In this document: piece after piece, positions 21,001 through 32,177 of the stretch | Position numbering within the stretch: position 1 is the first letter of the stretch | How the letters are laid out: each line of letters starts with the position of its first letter | NCBI GenBank assembly: GCA_028564705.1 | Contig: JAPXFQ010002919.1 | Span: 2,542,001-2,606,000 of the forward strand | DNA: 64,000 nucleotides | Reading direction: 5' to 3' | Source of the DNA: Apricaphanius iberus | Lineage: Eukaryota > Chordata > Actinopteri > Cyprinodontiformes > Aphaniidae | Notes under the pieces: model-generated | Told to the model about the DNA's origin: nothing | The model's database searches: none | The model's input: the letters and a program-made list of their open reading frames with translations, nothing else | Translations under genes and position numbers: made by a program

Positions 21001-23240
21001 AAATCTGTGATTGTGCTTTTTCCTTCTACCCTGTAATTTAGAGGAGAGAAGAGGCAACATGTCCTTAAGTGGAAGAAATGTGCGGAATTTCAGCACACCT
21101 ATTCCAGTTTTTTCCACATGCTCCATGAGTTTGGTTGATTTGATCTATGTATAGGGAGAGTATATGCCTGCTTTCCAGGCAATTTCCTCTGCAGTCAGTC
21201 AACTTGTTTGTGCATCATTTGTCATTATCAGCAGGCTTCTCTGCTGCTGAGCAATTACCACATTTAACAAATTCACATTCAAGTGGGGGGCCTGTGCTGT
21301 TATGGGGGTGGCTGCACTTTCTCTCTCTCTCTCTGCCAGGTCTTTGGCAGCTGGGAGCCTACGGATCACACCAGGAATGGATGCAGACCTGCCTCTCACC
21401 ACCTCTGGGCTGGAAGCAGTAGATAACTAAGAAATGCCTCGCTGCAGCACAGGCCTCTCCAAATAGAACCGCTATCGGGACAGCCTACACACATTGTCAG
21501 CCCACAGCTTCATGCCCTGTGGCATGTTTTCTCTGAAGACATGACATTCCCCAGAAAGTTTTTTTTTTTTTTTCTGCCTTCCCAGATCCCTGTCACATCG
21601 AGTCAACGCTGCAGTAGGGGGAATGCAGATGCAGCCCGGCCAGTAAAGATAACAACTCTGCTTCCTGTTTGGTGATACAATGTTTTCCTCATAGCCTGCA
21701 TTGTTTTCTTTGATCGTAAGTTTCAAGTTTAGTTTTTGTAATTTCAAAACAGGGTCTTAATTGAAGAAAATTTGAAGCTCGATATTGAATCTTAAACCAC
21801 TGAAGGTAATCTAACCTCAAGGCTGCATGCAGTGTTTTTGACGCTATCCCCAGTGGGTTTGCCCTTGTTTGCTGGGGTGTTCACAGGAATGAGGCTGAAA
21901 GGTCAAATTTGTTTGCGCAGAGTTGAGCCTTTTTTAACAAAACCTCCCACGTGATAGAAGTAGGCGTAGACTGCTATGAGATTCTCACAATGTAACCTTG
22001 GGTTAAAAAACACTTCTGTATTTACACAAAATAAAAATACATGATGTATCATGATTTGAATGGTTTTATTTAAATTATTCCTACTGCAGCTAATATTACT
22101 TAGCTTTATTAAGATTTTTATTTTGATCTTGTGTTTTAGATTCATGCAGAAATACAGATTACCAGAATACCATTGAACATTATTACAGTAATCCAAATGT
22201 AATAATTGAATACTCCATTAAACTAATTAAAAAAATAAATATATTACTGCCATGTTGTTACCTAAACTTCATGGAGAAGACTTTCAACAAATTTCCAGGA
22301 TACATTCATTGACACTCTCCACAAAGAGGTTAGCCACTAAAGGTCAGTTGGCTGTATCCTTGTGTCTTAAAATTGGAAAGTTTAGTGAAAGGGAAAAAGT
22401 TGTAAGCAACGGGTACTGTCTTGAGACAAACATGAAGCAAAGCTCTTTCAAGAGCTTGGGGGAGACTCACCCTGCGATATTCGCACTTTCATTTAATTTC
22501 TTTCTCCCAGCAATTTTTCATTTTGCTTGAAGCCATTCATCGTGATTCTGTGACATCATGTGACACTCATTCTGCCACTCACACCACTATGTAGGTAGGA
22601 GGGAGATTGAAAGCACCAGTCCAAAAGTGGGCGTGTTGGCTTGCCTTGGCCTACTTCGGAATGAGCTAGAGGTAGTACGAAAAAACAGGTCAGCTCAGCC
22701 CAGATAAAGGTGGTGGAAATATATACGGACTGACCGGACCCGAGCTGACCCTAGTGGAGGAGTAGAAGAATCACCACACACAGTTCAGATTCAGACATAC
22801 AACTGTTGCTTCAACTGTGGTGTTCCTTCTATTAAGCCACTACTGAGCTAGAGATCCGAATGGCCTTACCTCAGCTATGGAGAAAAGGAACTTGACAACT
22901 GTTCAGAGGTCAAAACTCAATTTAGATAAAAGTGAATCCTGAACTTCATTTTGAAAAACAAGGTCCTATAGTCTGGAGGAAAAGTGTGGAGAGCAGAATC
23001 CAAGCTGATTGAGATCCATTGTGAAGTATGGTCCATACAGCTGGGAAAAAGCTCCAGCCATTTTGGCCTTTAGTTTTCATCTTATTTAAATAATTTTAGA
23101 TTGGAGAAATGTTCCAAGAGAAAACCTTTGAACCTGTAGCTGAAATCCTTTCTTTACCTTGATACCAGTTACCAACCTCTGCCTGGACAGAAGTCAGGGT
23201 CACACACCATTCTACTGCTGTGTCTAAAAGCAGCTGATAG

Positions 23241-24047
23241 ATGGATGGAGTTTCATTTTTCTGTGTGAAAGAAAGACTTGACAGAGGGTGCTATGTACAT
23301 CTGTCTTCTATATGTGTGTTGCTGTTCATCTGTGTGCTGTCAACTTTAATACCTCATCCTGTTTGGCCTGAGAGCAGGTGGTGTAAACATGCAACGTACT
23401 GCTCAGTCTGCTTGGCACCACACGGTGCTGTTGCACGGCCCCCAGCAGGTGTGTTTGCGCAATTGTGTGTGTCAGTAACTACAGTGTGTGACTGCTTAGC
23501 TTTTGAGTCTCAATCCCCTCCACCTGTCACAGAGGGTGGGGTACAAAGGGAGGATGACTGGGTGAAGAACAGATGCTGTCTGCTCAGCCAGCCGAACTGT
23601 CTCAATTGCACGGTGTGCAATATGTGCACGTGTTTATGTGCAAAGCCTTTATTATTTCTTCAGCGTGTGCACGTTCAGAAGCTAAAAGTCAGTCATACTT
23701 TGATGCTTTGGGTGCACGCCTACTTCTGTGAAAAAAATAAAATAGGGGTGACAGAAAGACAGCTAGACAGCACTGTGAGAACGGCTGTGGAGATACTGGA
23801 CACTGTTGCAGAATGTTATGGAAGGAACTTTGTGTTTTTTCAGCCTTGCACTTCATTTCTCTATCTCTTCCGCTATCTGTGTCTGTGGGAGGGATGGAAA
23901 ATCTTCAAAGAAATGCCAAGCAAGTGTCAGAAAGTGGCCAAATCTTTTAAGAACTGTGCCAACGGAGCTCTACTAGATTCCTGGATATGTAGCTTAAAAA
24001 ACCCACACATCTCAGTTTGTGGTCTCTCAACAGGAAAAAAAGCTTAA
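23241..24047 (+). other. Unexplained 268-codon open frame
   Basis: This is the longest open frame in the window. The product would be Cys-rich (for instance CLNCTVCNMCTCLC near residue 120) with a hydrophobic stretch at about residues 22-37 that could act as a membrane anchor. No family is recognised. The ATG has a poor context (T at -3). No convincing splice sites were identified around it and no terminal repeats flank it. By rough reckoning so long a frame is unlikely by chance in DNA of this composition, though the local GC is higher than average, which helps. It may be a lineage-specific gene, an exon, or a chance frame. Confidence 0.25.
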
Positions 24048-24224
24048 AATATGTTGTGAATGCGAAGATGTTTAACATCCTCCTTGGATGAAACTCAGCT
24101 CAACAAAATATTTTTAAATACAGTCTTATTAAATGTGTGTGTGCTTGGTGTCGTTGTTCTCTGGCATAAATGCTGTTAGGCTTAATTTACACCTGATGGT
24201 TTGAATTTCATGCTATGCAGCACA

Positions 24225-24560
24225 ATTTACAGCTCCATACATTTTATCATTAAGTCTTTCAGATACCGGAGCAGCTACACAGCCCCAGATCACCACATCA
24301 CGACCGCCATGTTTGACTGATGGCATGACTTCTTTGAAAATGCCCTAGTCCACAGAATATTATTCCAAAAGCTTCTGGGATCAAAATATTTATAACAAAT
24401 ATAACTCAGGATTTTGGGAAAGTGTAAGAGAGGACCCAGGACCCTGGATGATCCAGAGATTAAGCATAGATAAATTATGATGCACCAACAAAATTGTCTT
24501 GTTCTGTACTTTTTAAGGGCTGTTTGAACTTCTTTAACTAAAGTGGGACACCTAAAATAT
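24225..24560 (-). mobile_element. Tc1-like transposon fragment
   Basis: The block ACAGCCCCAGATCACCACAT, then CGACCGCCATGTTTGACTGA, is the antisense of a common fish transposon segment. Following DNA is eroded. Boundaries are approximate. Confidence 0.45.
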
Positions 24561-24709
24561 CTATCTTTTCAATATCCATATAGCTCCAAAGCCACAGAAG
24601 CCATCAGCCATGTTGTGTAGGGTTTCTTTTAGTTATTGACAATTGGTACATTGTCGATAACTTTTAGTCGCTTCCTGTCTATTCAAAGAAATACGGTACA
24701 TCCAATGGC

Positions 24710-24900
24710 ATTGGAATAAATTAGAATATCATGAAAAGTTTATTTCAGTAATCCAGTTTGAAAAGTAAAATCCATGTTTTATGTAGATGTATTACATACC
24801 TAGTTATATATTTGAAGTATTGTTATTCAGTTTAATTATTACTTAGACATCTGAGGCAGATTTCGTTTTTCTAAACTGTATGCCAAAATCATAAAAATGA
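24710..24900. repeat. Fish interspersed repeat fragment
   Basis: GGAATAAATTAGAATATCAT, then GAAAAGTTTATTTCAGTAAT, matches a repeat block common in teleost DNA. Its class is not certain. Confidence 0.4.
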
Positions 24901-25404
24901 TTTAAAAAAATGTATAATTGAAGTTATCATTGAAGTACATCCCTGATACAATGAATCAGGGATAAATTAGATATTTCTTTTTTTAACTGAATTAGTAAAA
25001 TAATGCTAACTTTATATCAATTTTTTATTTTATTTAATGCGACGAGGCTAGAATGAACATTGAATAAGCTGCAGTGCTCCTTTTAATGTTTTGTCAGATT
25101 TAAATGAACACACTCAGAAACATTGCTTGTGTGACTGCTTGCTTGCATTTAACAACTGTGGGAAAGTTGAAGAGCGGAAACTTAATTAACCATTGATCTG
25201 CCATCAAAGGTTTCTGGGTTTAATTCTCACCAGCCATCTGTAGATAATCTTATGACCCTGTTTGGGGGTTACAGCATTAAACAATTTACAACTAATAACT
25301 GAGCTAATTAGGTTATAATATTTTCCAATCACAGATGGTAATCAATGGTGTTTTCCTTTGCTTCTGGTTGTTTATGGGACTAAATTGAGTCTTATTTTGG
25401 GACA

Positions 25405-25612
25405 CGTCAGTCACCCTACCTACTGGTGATGATCAGAGGACCCGGTTGTATGGCAGGCTTGCTTCTGTCAGTCTGCCCCAGAGCAGCAGTTCCTAGAATG
25501 TAGCTCATCACCATCAGTGTGTTAACGTGTGTATAAATGGGTGAAAGACTGAATGTAGTCCAAAGCACTTTGGAGTCCTCTGACCTGAAAACATGCAGGC
25601 CATTTATCATGT
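25405..25612 (+). mobile_element. SINE fragment, same family as 5699-6192
   Basis: It shares with the first copy the body CAGTGTGTTAACGTGTGT, then GACTGAATGTAG, CAAAGCACTTTGGAGTCCTC, and the end GCAGGCCATTTATCAT. The pol III promoter half is absent or unrecognisable. Confidence 0.7.
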
Positions 25613-27390
25613 ACAGGTCAGGAGCAACTGAAACTAAAAGCTGTCTTCAACTGCTATAGGACTTGCAATTTTCCCATCATGGAAAGTCAAGAACACCACA
25701 GGGACCTGTCTTCTAAGAGTACATTTAATGTTGCAGCCATGTCCAACTGGGTTTGGTGCAAAATTCAGCTAACGCTGTGCACTCGCCTCAGGGCCTGACC
25801 AAAGTGGGATGGCGTATAATGCGCATGCAGGGGTTCACCTTTCTGGCTTCTGTTTTTTCTATGAAATTATTTCTCCAGAATGCAGTTCTCTCACTGTCTC
25901 GCTCAATATCGCCCTCCCTTTTTTCCCCATCTGGCCATTCCAGCAGAGGTTAACACACGCCACTCCGCTGTAGCACTAGGACGCAGGAATCTCATGAATA
26001 GCAATGCAACGAAGCAGCAGGGCTCCGACATTTGAAAAGTGGGTGTTGAGTTTAGGTTAATTTTAATATTCAGATTAGAATCTGAAGAGCATCCATCTTT
26101 TTCTGCTGCCAGTTTTGATAAAGCATTGGATTTTCAGAGAAACATTAGTTTTTTTCTGGGCTGGCAGCAACCACTCCCATTCTTTGACAACAGCCCATTG
26201 TTAAAACTGTGTTGCAGTTTTGCAGATAACATTCAATCCAACTTTGCACTTTTATCAGACAAAAGATGAACATTTGTGTTTGGTAGTACACAATGTTACC
26301 TGCACGCAACTGCACACAACAAACCAACCCTTTCAGAGTTTGCATGTCAGCTCCTTGAGCTGCTCAGGTTCAAGGTCTGGTCGTCTCTCAGGCCAGTCTG
26401 AGTTTATTCACATGAATCTTGTCTCATCCATTAGACATTGTGTGTATGAAGAGCACCTTTGTATCTCTGTGAGACAACCAGATAAACTCCTTATCCAGTT
26501 TTAGAGGGATTTCTGCTTTCCTGATCGTCTACACATGCCTAGATCAAGTTCCCTTCAACATTCCTTCTCAATCTTCTCCATTTGATGCTTACGTTTCCTA
26601 AATTTCTCCTTTCCTCATTGCCTTTTTCTCTCTGCTTTAGCTGGATGTCAGCTGGAAGCTTGTGTAGAATGCTACGATTTCTCCCCTTCCCAATTTCCAT
26701 TTCAATCCTTCATTCACAGCTGGAACCAAGATGCTCAGCATGCAGATGAGCAGGGGTTTTCTCTACACTCAGAGAAGCAATAGGGTAAGAAGGAGAAAGG
26801 GGGGTGCCACAGCAAAAGAGTGATTGTGGGAGAAAAAGTGAAAAGTTATTGACAGCTGGGAAATTTATTTAATTCAATCATTTGAATTTACATAAACACA
26901 GAGAGGAATCTGACATGTTTTCGAGTTCCCTCTCAAAAGCCCAAATATGCTCATGTAATGGTTATGATGTGTTCATTTCATTCTGTGGAAAATTAGCTAC
27001 TTGATTTAATCACACTGCATTTGTCTGGTAAGGTGATGTAGTTTAGTGCAAGGAGAAAGAGTTGGGTTCGAGTTCCCATCAATGAGGACTTTGCAACATA
27101 AAGAAAATATTTGACCGACTGCTTAAAAACATTGTCGTTCAAAAACACAAAGGAGGACAGGAAAACCATAAAAAATAATATATGGATTCATTCATAATAC
27201 AATACTTTACAAAAATATTCACCTACTACTTTAACAGTATAGAGAGCTTAAAAAGAAGGCAACTGGACTTTTCTGCTTATTTTGAAAACGTACTATTTAC
27301 CATTCAAGAGGCTTCTTCAGTTTTGAAAAAGAACTGGAATAGTGGATATACAAGTTTAGAAGTTAGGCTCGTTAAAGCTCACTGTTGAGG
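25613..27390. other. Intergenic DNA, no gene recognised
   Basis: Short frames only. Copy 3 of the 14-bp motif is the one repeated signal. A GC-richer patch near 25760-26010 could be conserved noncoding DNA. Confidence 0.5.
26740..26753 (+). promoter_or_regulatory. Copy 3 of the 14-bp motif
   Basis: An exact copy, preceded by ATGCTCAGC. Surrounding DNA has no open frame of note. Confidence 0.4.
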
Positions 27391-28384
27391 CTATAGGGCA
27401 TGGGATCATGTCATCATCTGATCCGGCTGACATTTTCATCGTGTACTTACAACAACGCACTGTTTACAGTCTCTGTCTTGCTGCTTAATTTAGTCCATAA
27501 TTCAATAGATCTACCATTATTATTATCAATCATGGTAAATAGTTACCTTGTCGTTAGGGTACAACAGCGCAACTTATGATCGGCGGGAAAAAAAGGTGGA
27601 AAACAGGCAAAATTTTCCCCCTTTTTCCTCCTTGGAAGTAGTACCACAGACTATCTGAAATAATAAAGAGTCACCGGCTCACTTGGATCTCAGCTGTAAG
27701 GCGACCAAACAACCTTCTGGAGGATCCTCCTGTCGATGAGAGTGTGTTCTCGGCATTTTCACCCTGGTGACTTAACTTTTTTATAGATTGTTACTTTCCT
27801 TTAACTGCGACATGCAGAGCAAAACATACATAGGCTATCTCGTTAGGCTAATGCGGACACACTGAAACACAACACAACTTCTGAAACATCTCTTCTGTGG
27901 GTTGACCATTTTGATTGTTACTAGCAAAACTGGTAAGTGAAATATATACCTCTCATCCAGATCGTCCGGGTTTGAGAGATCGGACATTTTTGACAGGCGG
28001 GCCACACTTCCCGCCTCATGGCCTATATATTAATATGTATATATACATCAGGTGCGTATAACAGCTAAACACTTTTGAAACACATTCTTAAAAGCACATG
28101 TGTGAATTTTGTTAGCGATACAGATTATTATGGGAGAGCATCTTATTTTACCTTTATCCGGATTAGTATGTGGTCAGAGTTAGCTCCTGAACCTATCCAT
28201 TTGAATACAACACAATACTCCAACACTAGTAGCTTTATAATTGTTCTAAAGTGTAAGCGCTTCTCTTCTGTATGTTCCAAACCCTTTTTTTGGATTTTAA
28301 CATGTTGTATATTACTTTCTGTCTCCCAACTCCGCTTCTTCTATGCAACGTATTGTGTGTTTCTATAGCGAATCTACGGTTTGT
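27391..28384 (+). mobile_element. THAP-domain element, decayed copy 1
   Basis: This is the first of two diverged direct repeats (partner 29461-30590). It holds a broken THAP-type zinc finger. After an ATG at 27532, one frame reads THAP-like TWISAVRRPN (27681-27710) and a second frame, shifted by one base, reads MRVCSRHFHPGDL (27736-27774), which carries the CxxHF end of the C2CH finger. The N-terminal cysteine region is also frameshifted. Downstream, a 97-codon frame (28075-28368) is shared with copy 2. THAP domains occur in P-element-, Kolobok- and Harbinger-related transposons and in host THAP proteins; which applies here is open. No function remains. Confidence 0.7.
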
Positions 28385-29039
28385 TTAAATTCTTTCCGCT
28401 CCCAAACTGCCTGCCACGTCCCAGAATGCAAAGCATGATCCCAAGCCCTATTGTTATTCTTAACGGGGCTATCAAGGTAGTGTAAGCTCTAAGCAATGTT
28501 GGTAAGGTAAGCCTAAATTTACGAGTGAAATAACCCTAATTATGGTGGCAGGTGACAAAACTATAGTTGCATAACTCCCAATCCAGTCTTTTCAGAACTG
28601 AAGAAACCTTGGATGAGAGACGAAATATTTTGAAGACAAGAAGAAAAGTCCAGTTCGCATTATTTAAACTTTCAAGACTACCATGTCCTGAATGACTAAA
28701 AATCTACATCATTCATTCAACTCATTTAACGTATCTGTTTTAGAAATATTTTTGCTGCATTGCATTTTAATGCACATTTATTTGGTATTTGTGATGCACC
28801 AACAGGAAATAGTGGAAAATAGAGGAGAGAAATAAAAATTATGCCTGTTTTTCTATATTTTGCTGAAAAAAAAGCAACATGTTGTGTTTCCTTTACACCG
28901 ATCAATCAAGTCCTTGCAATCAAATTCCATGCTGATGATTGCTTTCTTAGGAAATACAGTCAATCTGTCTGGATTATAATGTTTGTTTTCATACATTTTG
29001 TATGTGAAGGCCTCAGCGGGTGTGTTTGAGAACAAACAA
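28385..29039. other. Spacer between the THAP copy and the Tc1-like relic
   Basis: No gene is recognised. A low-complexity AT-rich stretch with no diagnostic repeat. Confidence 0.4.
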
Positions 29040-29457
29040 ACTGCATCATGAACACCAAAGAACACAACAGACAGATCAGTATCCTGAGCTTTGGAAGATC
29101 TAACAGATTTCTGTTTGATTTATCATCACAAAACAGAAAGAGTATTGCAAAACTGGAAATCCACAAAGACATGGCAGCCCACATAGCCTCAAAGGCTGGT
29201 ACAAGGAGAGCATTATTTAGAGAAGCAGCCAGGACGCTGATGCTCATTCTGGTGGAGCTACAGAGGTCCACAGATAAACCGTTGGACTCTTGACTACTCT
29301 TGCCTTTATAGAAGAGGTACAAGAAGAAAACCATTGTCGATTTAACACTGTTAGAGATGCAGTTTGCCCCAACGGGTGTAGCGGGGACAGAAAACATGTG
29401 GAAGGAGATGTTCTGGTCCGATGGAACCAAAACTGAACTGTTTACCCTACATGTAAC
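29040..29457 (+). mobile_element. Tc1-like element, upstream piece
   Basis: The start (ATGAACACCAAAGAACACAA, 29047) resembles the segment before the DNA-binding part of Tc1-like elements. At 29405-29443 the plus strand reads EMFWSDGTKTELF, the region of the first catalytic Asp (the usual SDE is SDG here). The frame is broken between these. The matching downstream part resumes after the second THAP copy. Confidence 0.6.
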
Positions 29458-29460
29458 GTG

Positions 29461-30590
29461 TTATAAGGCTTGGGATCAAGTTGTCATCATCTGACGCGGC
29501 TGCCATTTCTATTGCGTCCTTACAACACAGCGCTGTTTACAGATCTTTTCACTCTCTGTCTTGGAGCTTAATTTAATCTATTATTCATTGGATCTACTGT
29601 TATTCCTCAACCATGGTAAATAGTTACCGTGTTGTTGGGGTGCAACAGCACAACTCATGACCGACAGGGAAAAAGGTGGAAAACGGGCTAACTTTTCCCT
29701 GTTTGCTTGCTTAGAGGCATTTCCATGGACTATTCAAAATAGAATGTAGTCTGCTCGCTTGGATCTCAGCAATAAGGTGACCAAAGATAACCTTCTAGAG
29801 TATCCTGCTGTCGAGAGTGTGTCCTCGGCTTTTTCATTCCGGTATGTTACAAACTGTATACGTTTTTTATTGGTTGTTTCTTTACTTTAACTGCGACATG
29901 CAAACCAAAACATACATAGGTTACCACCAGTAGGCTAATAAAACATAACACGACTTCTGATACACTTCGTTTATGGGATTTTGATAGTTACTATGAAAAC
30001 CAGCAAATGAAATGTATACCTCTCATCTGGATCGGGATATGAGAGACTCGTCATTACTGACAGGTCAGCCGCACCTCCTGCCTCAGGGTATATAAATAAC
30101 ATTTATATATACCACAGTGGCGTATACCATCTAAACACTTTTGAAACAAATTCTTAAAAGCACATGTGAGAATTTTGTTAGTGCTACAGGTCACTGTTGG
30201 AGAGCCTCTTATCTTACCTTTGTCCGGATTACTATGTGGTCAGAGTTTGCTCTTGAACCCGTCCGTTTGAAAACAACACGGGTCTCCAACACTATTAGCT
30301 TTGTAACTGTTCTGAAGTTTAAGCTCTCAGCCCACAAACAAAGCAGCCGAAGATGTTGGTGATGCACAACTACAAGTTGTCGACTGTGCTTCAGTCTTTA
30401 TTAGGTGTTTCATATGGATCCAAACTGTTTATAATACCAATTTTTTTCCATATATCTGTCCCTGGCTTTTCTTTTTAGTGTATCCCTGTATGTATGCATC
30501 CTTTTCAGTATTTTAACAGGTATATTAATTTTCTCCCAATTCTGCTTCTTCTCCGCAATGTACTGTTTCTATAGCGAAACTACGGTTTGT
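29461..30590 (+). mobile_element. THAP-domain element, decayed copy 2
   Basis: This is a direct repeat of 27391-28384 over most of its length, visibly diverged by many substitutions and small indels. ATG at 29613; AWISAIR at 29757-29777, then a stop; SRVCPRLFH at 29811-29837 in another frame. The second frame (30141-30362) is homologous to the 97-codon frame of copy 1 (shared MK-ILKSTC-NFVS start). About 170 bases near 30330-30500 have no counterpart in copy 1. TGTAAC occurs at both junctions (29452-29457 and 30588-30593), a possible 6-bp target duplication. Confidence 0.7.
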
Positions 30591-30593
30591 AAC

Positions 30594-30745
30594 ATTTCGC
30601 TACAGGGAAAAACTACCTCTGCACATAAAAATGAGCACACCACAGTGAAATATGCCGAAGAAGCATCATGTTGTGGGGATGCTAAATATGGGGCAATCCT
30701 AGAAGACATTGAGTTAGAAGTAGAAAAATAATGCAGATTGCAGCA
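30594..30745 (+). mobile_element. Tc1-like element, downstream piece
   Basis: GAAGCATCATGTTGTGGGGA (about 30660-30679) is the block coding the SIMLWG motif, followed by AAATATGGGGCAATCCTAGA coding KYGAILE. Same strand as the piece at 29040-29457, so the two were probably one element before THAP copy 2 arrived. Confidence 0.6.
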
Positions 30746-32117
30746 GTTTGACCTTTCAGCAGCTCTCATGTGCTTTCCAGTGGTTCACCAAAGTGTGCTC
30801 TATGATCACATGCAAGTATCTGTTCGTTTTTCCATTGTTCAGTGCTGGGTCATTTTGAGAGTGATGACAAATAACCACAAGGTCATCACCAAACCAGATG
30901 ACAGAGATATTACAAGCTTCTTTCTTTGAATATAAGTCATAGTTAACTCACAAAGCAATAAATATGGGGAATTAATTTTGCTCTGAATGACCTCAGAGGA
31001 TTCATGAACATGTGATCTGCCAGTAGCTTGAGCTTTACAGGTCGAACATCCACAACCACCCACACACACGGGCAATAATTGATGTTTTTGTTGAGGGCCG
31101 CAGCCCCTAATGCACTCCGCTTAAGTGGCATACAGCTGACCACTCATGTTTCAGCGGAATTCCTTACGAGCTGTAACCATCTGCTGCCAATTGATTACAG
31201 TAACAAGTATTGATTTAAACAGAAAGCCTCAGCCAACAGTGCCTTTAAGGAGCCACCCAGTACATTCTGACTTAATTCTTTTTAAAATATATTGTTACAT
31301 TTACAAAACTAATCCCCTTTCTGCAGAGTTCTGCTTGTTACACTCATGCAGGTGTCTCCTCTTGTGCTGTTTAAGCAGAGTGATCTACAGCCGCACCACT
31401 AGTCACATGCAACAGAGTTGCATTAAATCTCTTTGAGCCAAACATTCTGCTGAGCCCTTCAAGTCAAGCTAAACAAAGTACACACACCGCCAGTTGGGGG
31501 CCCATCAGCTTCCAAGCACTCCCTCTTGCATTTATTGACAGAAACTGCCTCTTTCTTCTCTTCTTTCTCTTCCGCTCTTTCTCTGTATCTCCTGCCCCAA
31601 GTTGATTTGCCGCTGCCTGAAATACATTAGTCTGCCTCTCTGTTTCCAGTCAGTCACTCCTTTCCTGTAGCTGTACTCTGTTATTTTTTTTTATCATCAC
31701 ATCCTCAGGACTTACAACCCATTACTTCAGGAGAGTGTTTCTGTCCTCTTGTCTTCTGCTCTTACTTCCACTTGTGATAATTAACTCTCCACACCAAATC
31801 TTATTTTACCCCAACCTATTCTGACTTCCCCCAGCCCTACAGTCACAGAAAAATGAGCTGATGGAAACCCTCAAAGACCCCCGTTGTGGCTGTAATACCG
31901 TGATTATCCCCGCTTTATCGGAGAGATTGGGAGAGAAAGAGTTAGTTTCAGGGGGAAGGAGAAAGGGACATCGAATAGGGGATGATATGGCAGAATCGAT
32001 GAGGCGGTCCAAATCGATCGAACAGAAGTATGAGTGAAGGGGATTATACAGAAGGGAAGTAAAGGTGAAATGTTTGACAGAATGATGTGCAGAAGATCAA
32101 TTTGATTTTATTTCTTG

Positions 32118-32177
<60 letters not shown>

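Larger units (their letters stand above)
18200..23240. other. Gene-poor region downstream of rps19
   Basis: Only short open frames (97 codons or fewer) without splice context were found. Visible items are copy 2 of the 14-bp motif, a C18 tract (20983-21000) and a short CT run near 21318-21334. GC-richer patches around 20560-21450 and 22560-22760 could be conserved noncoding DNA or old transposons, but I cannot tell which. Confidence 0.55.

Noticed and set aside
28960..29430. 156-codon minus-strand frame
   Set aside because: It is antisense to the Tc1-like relic whose sense strand reads the WSD region.
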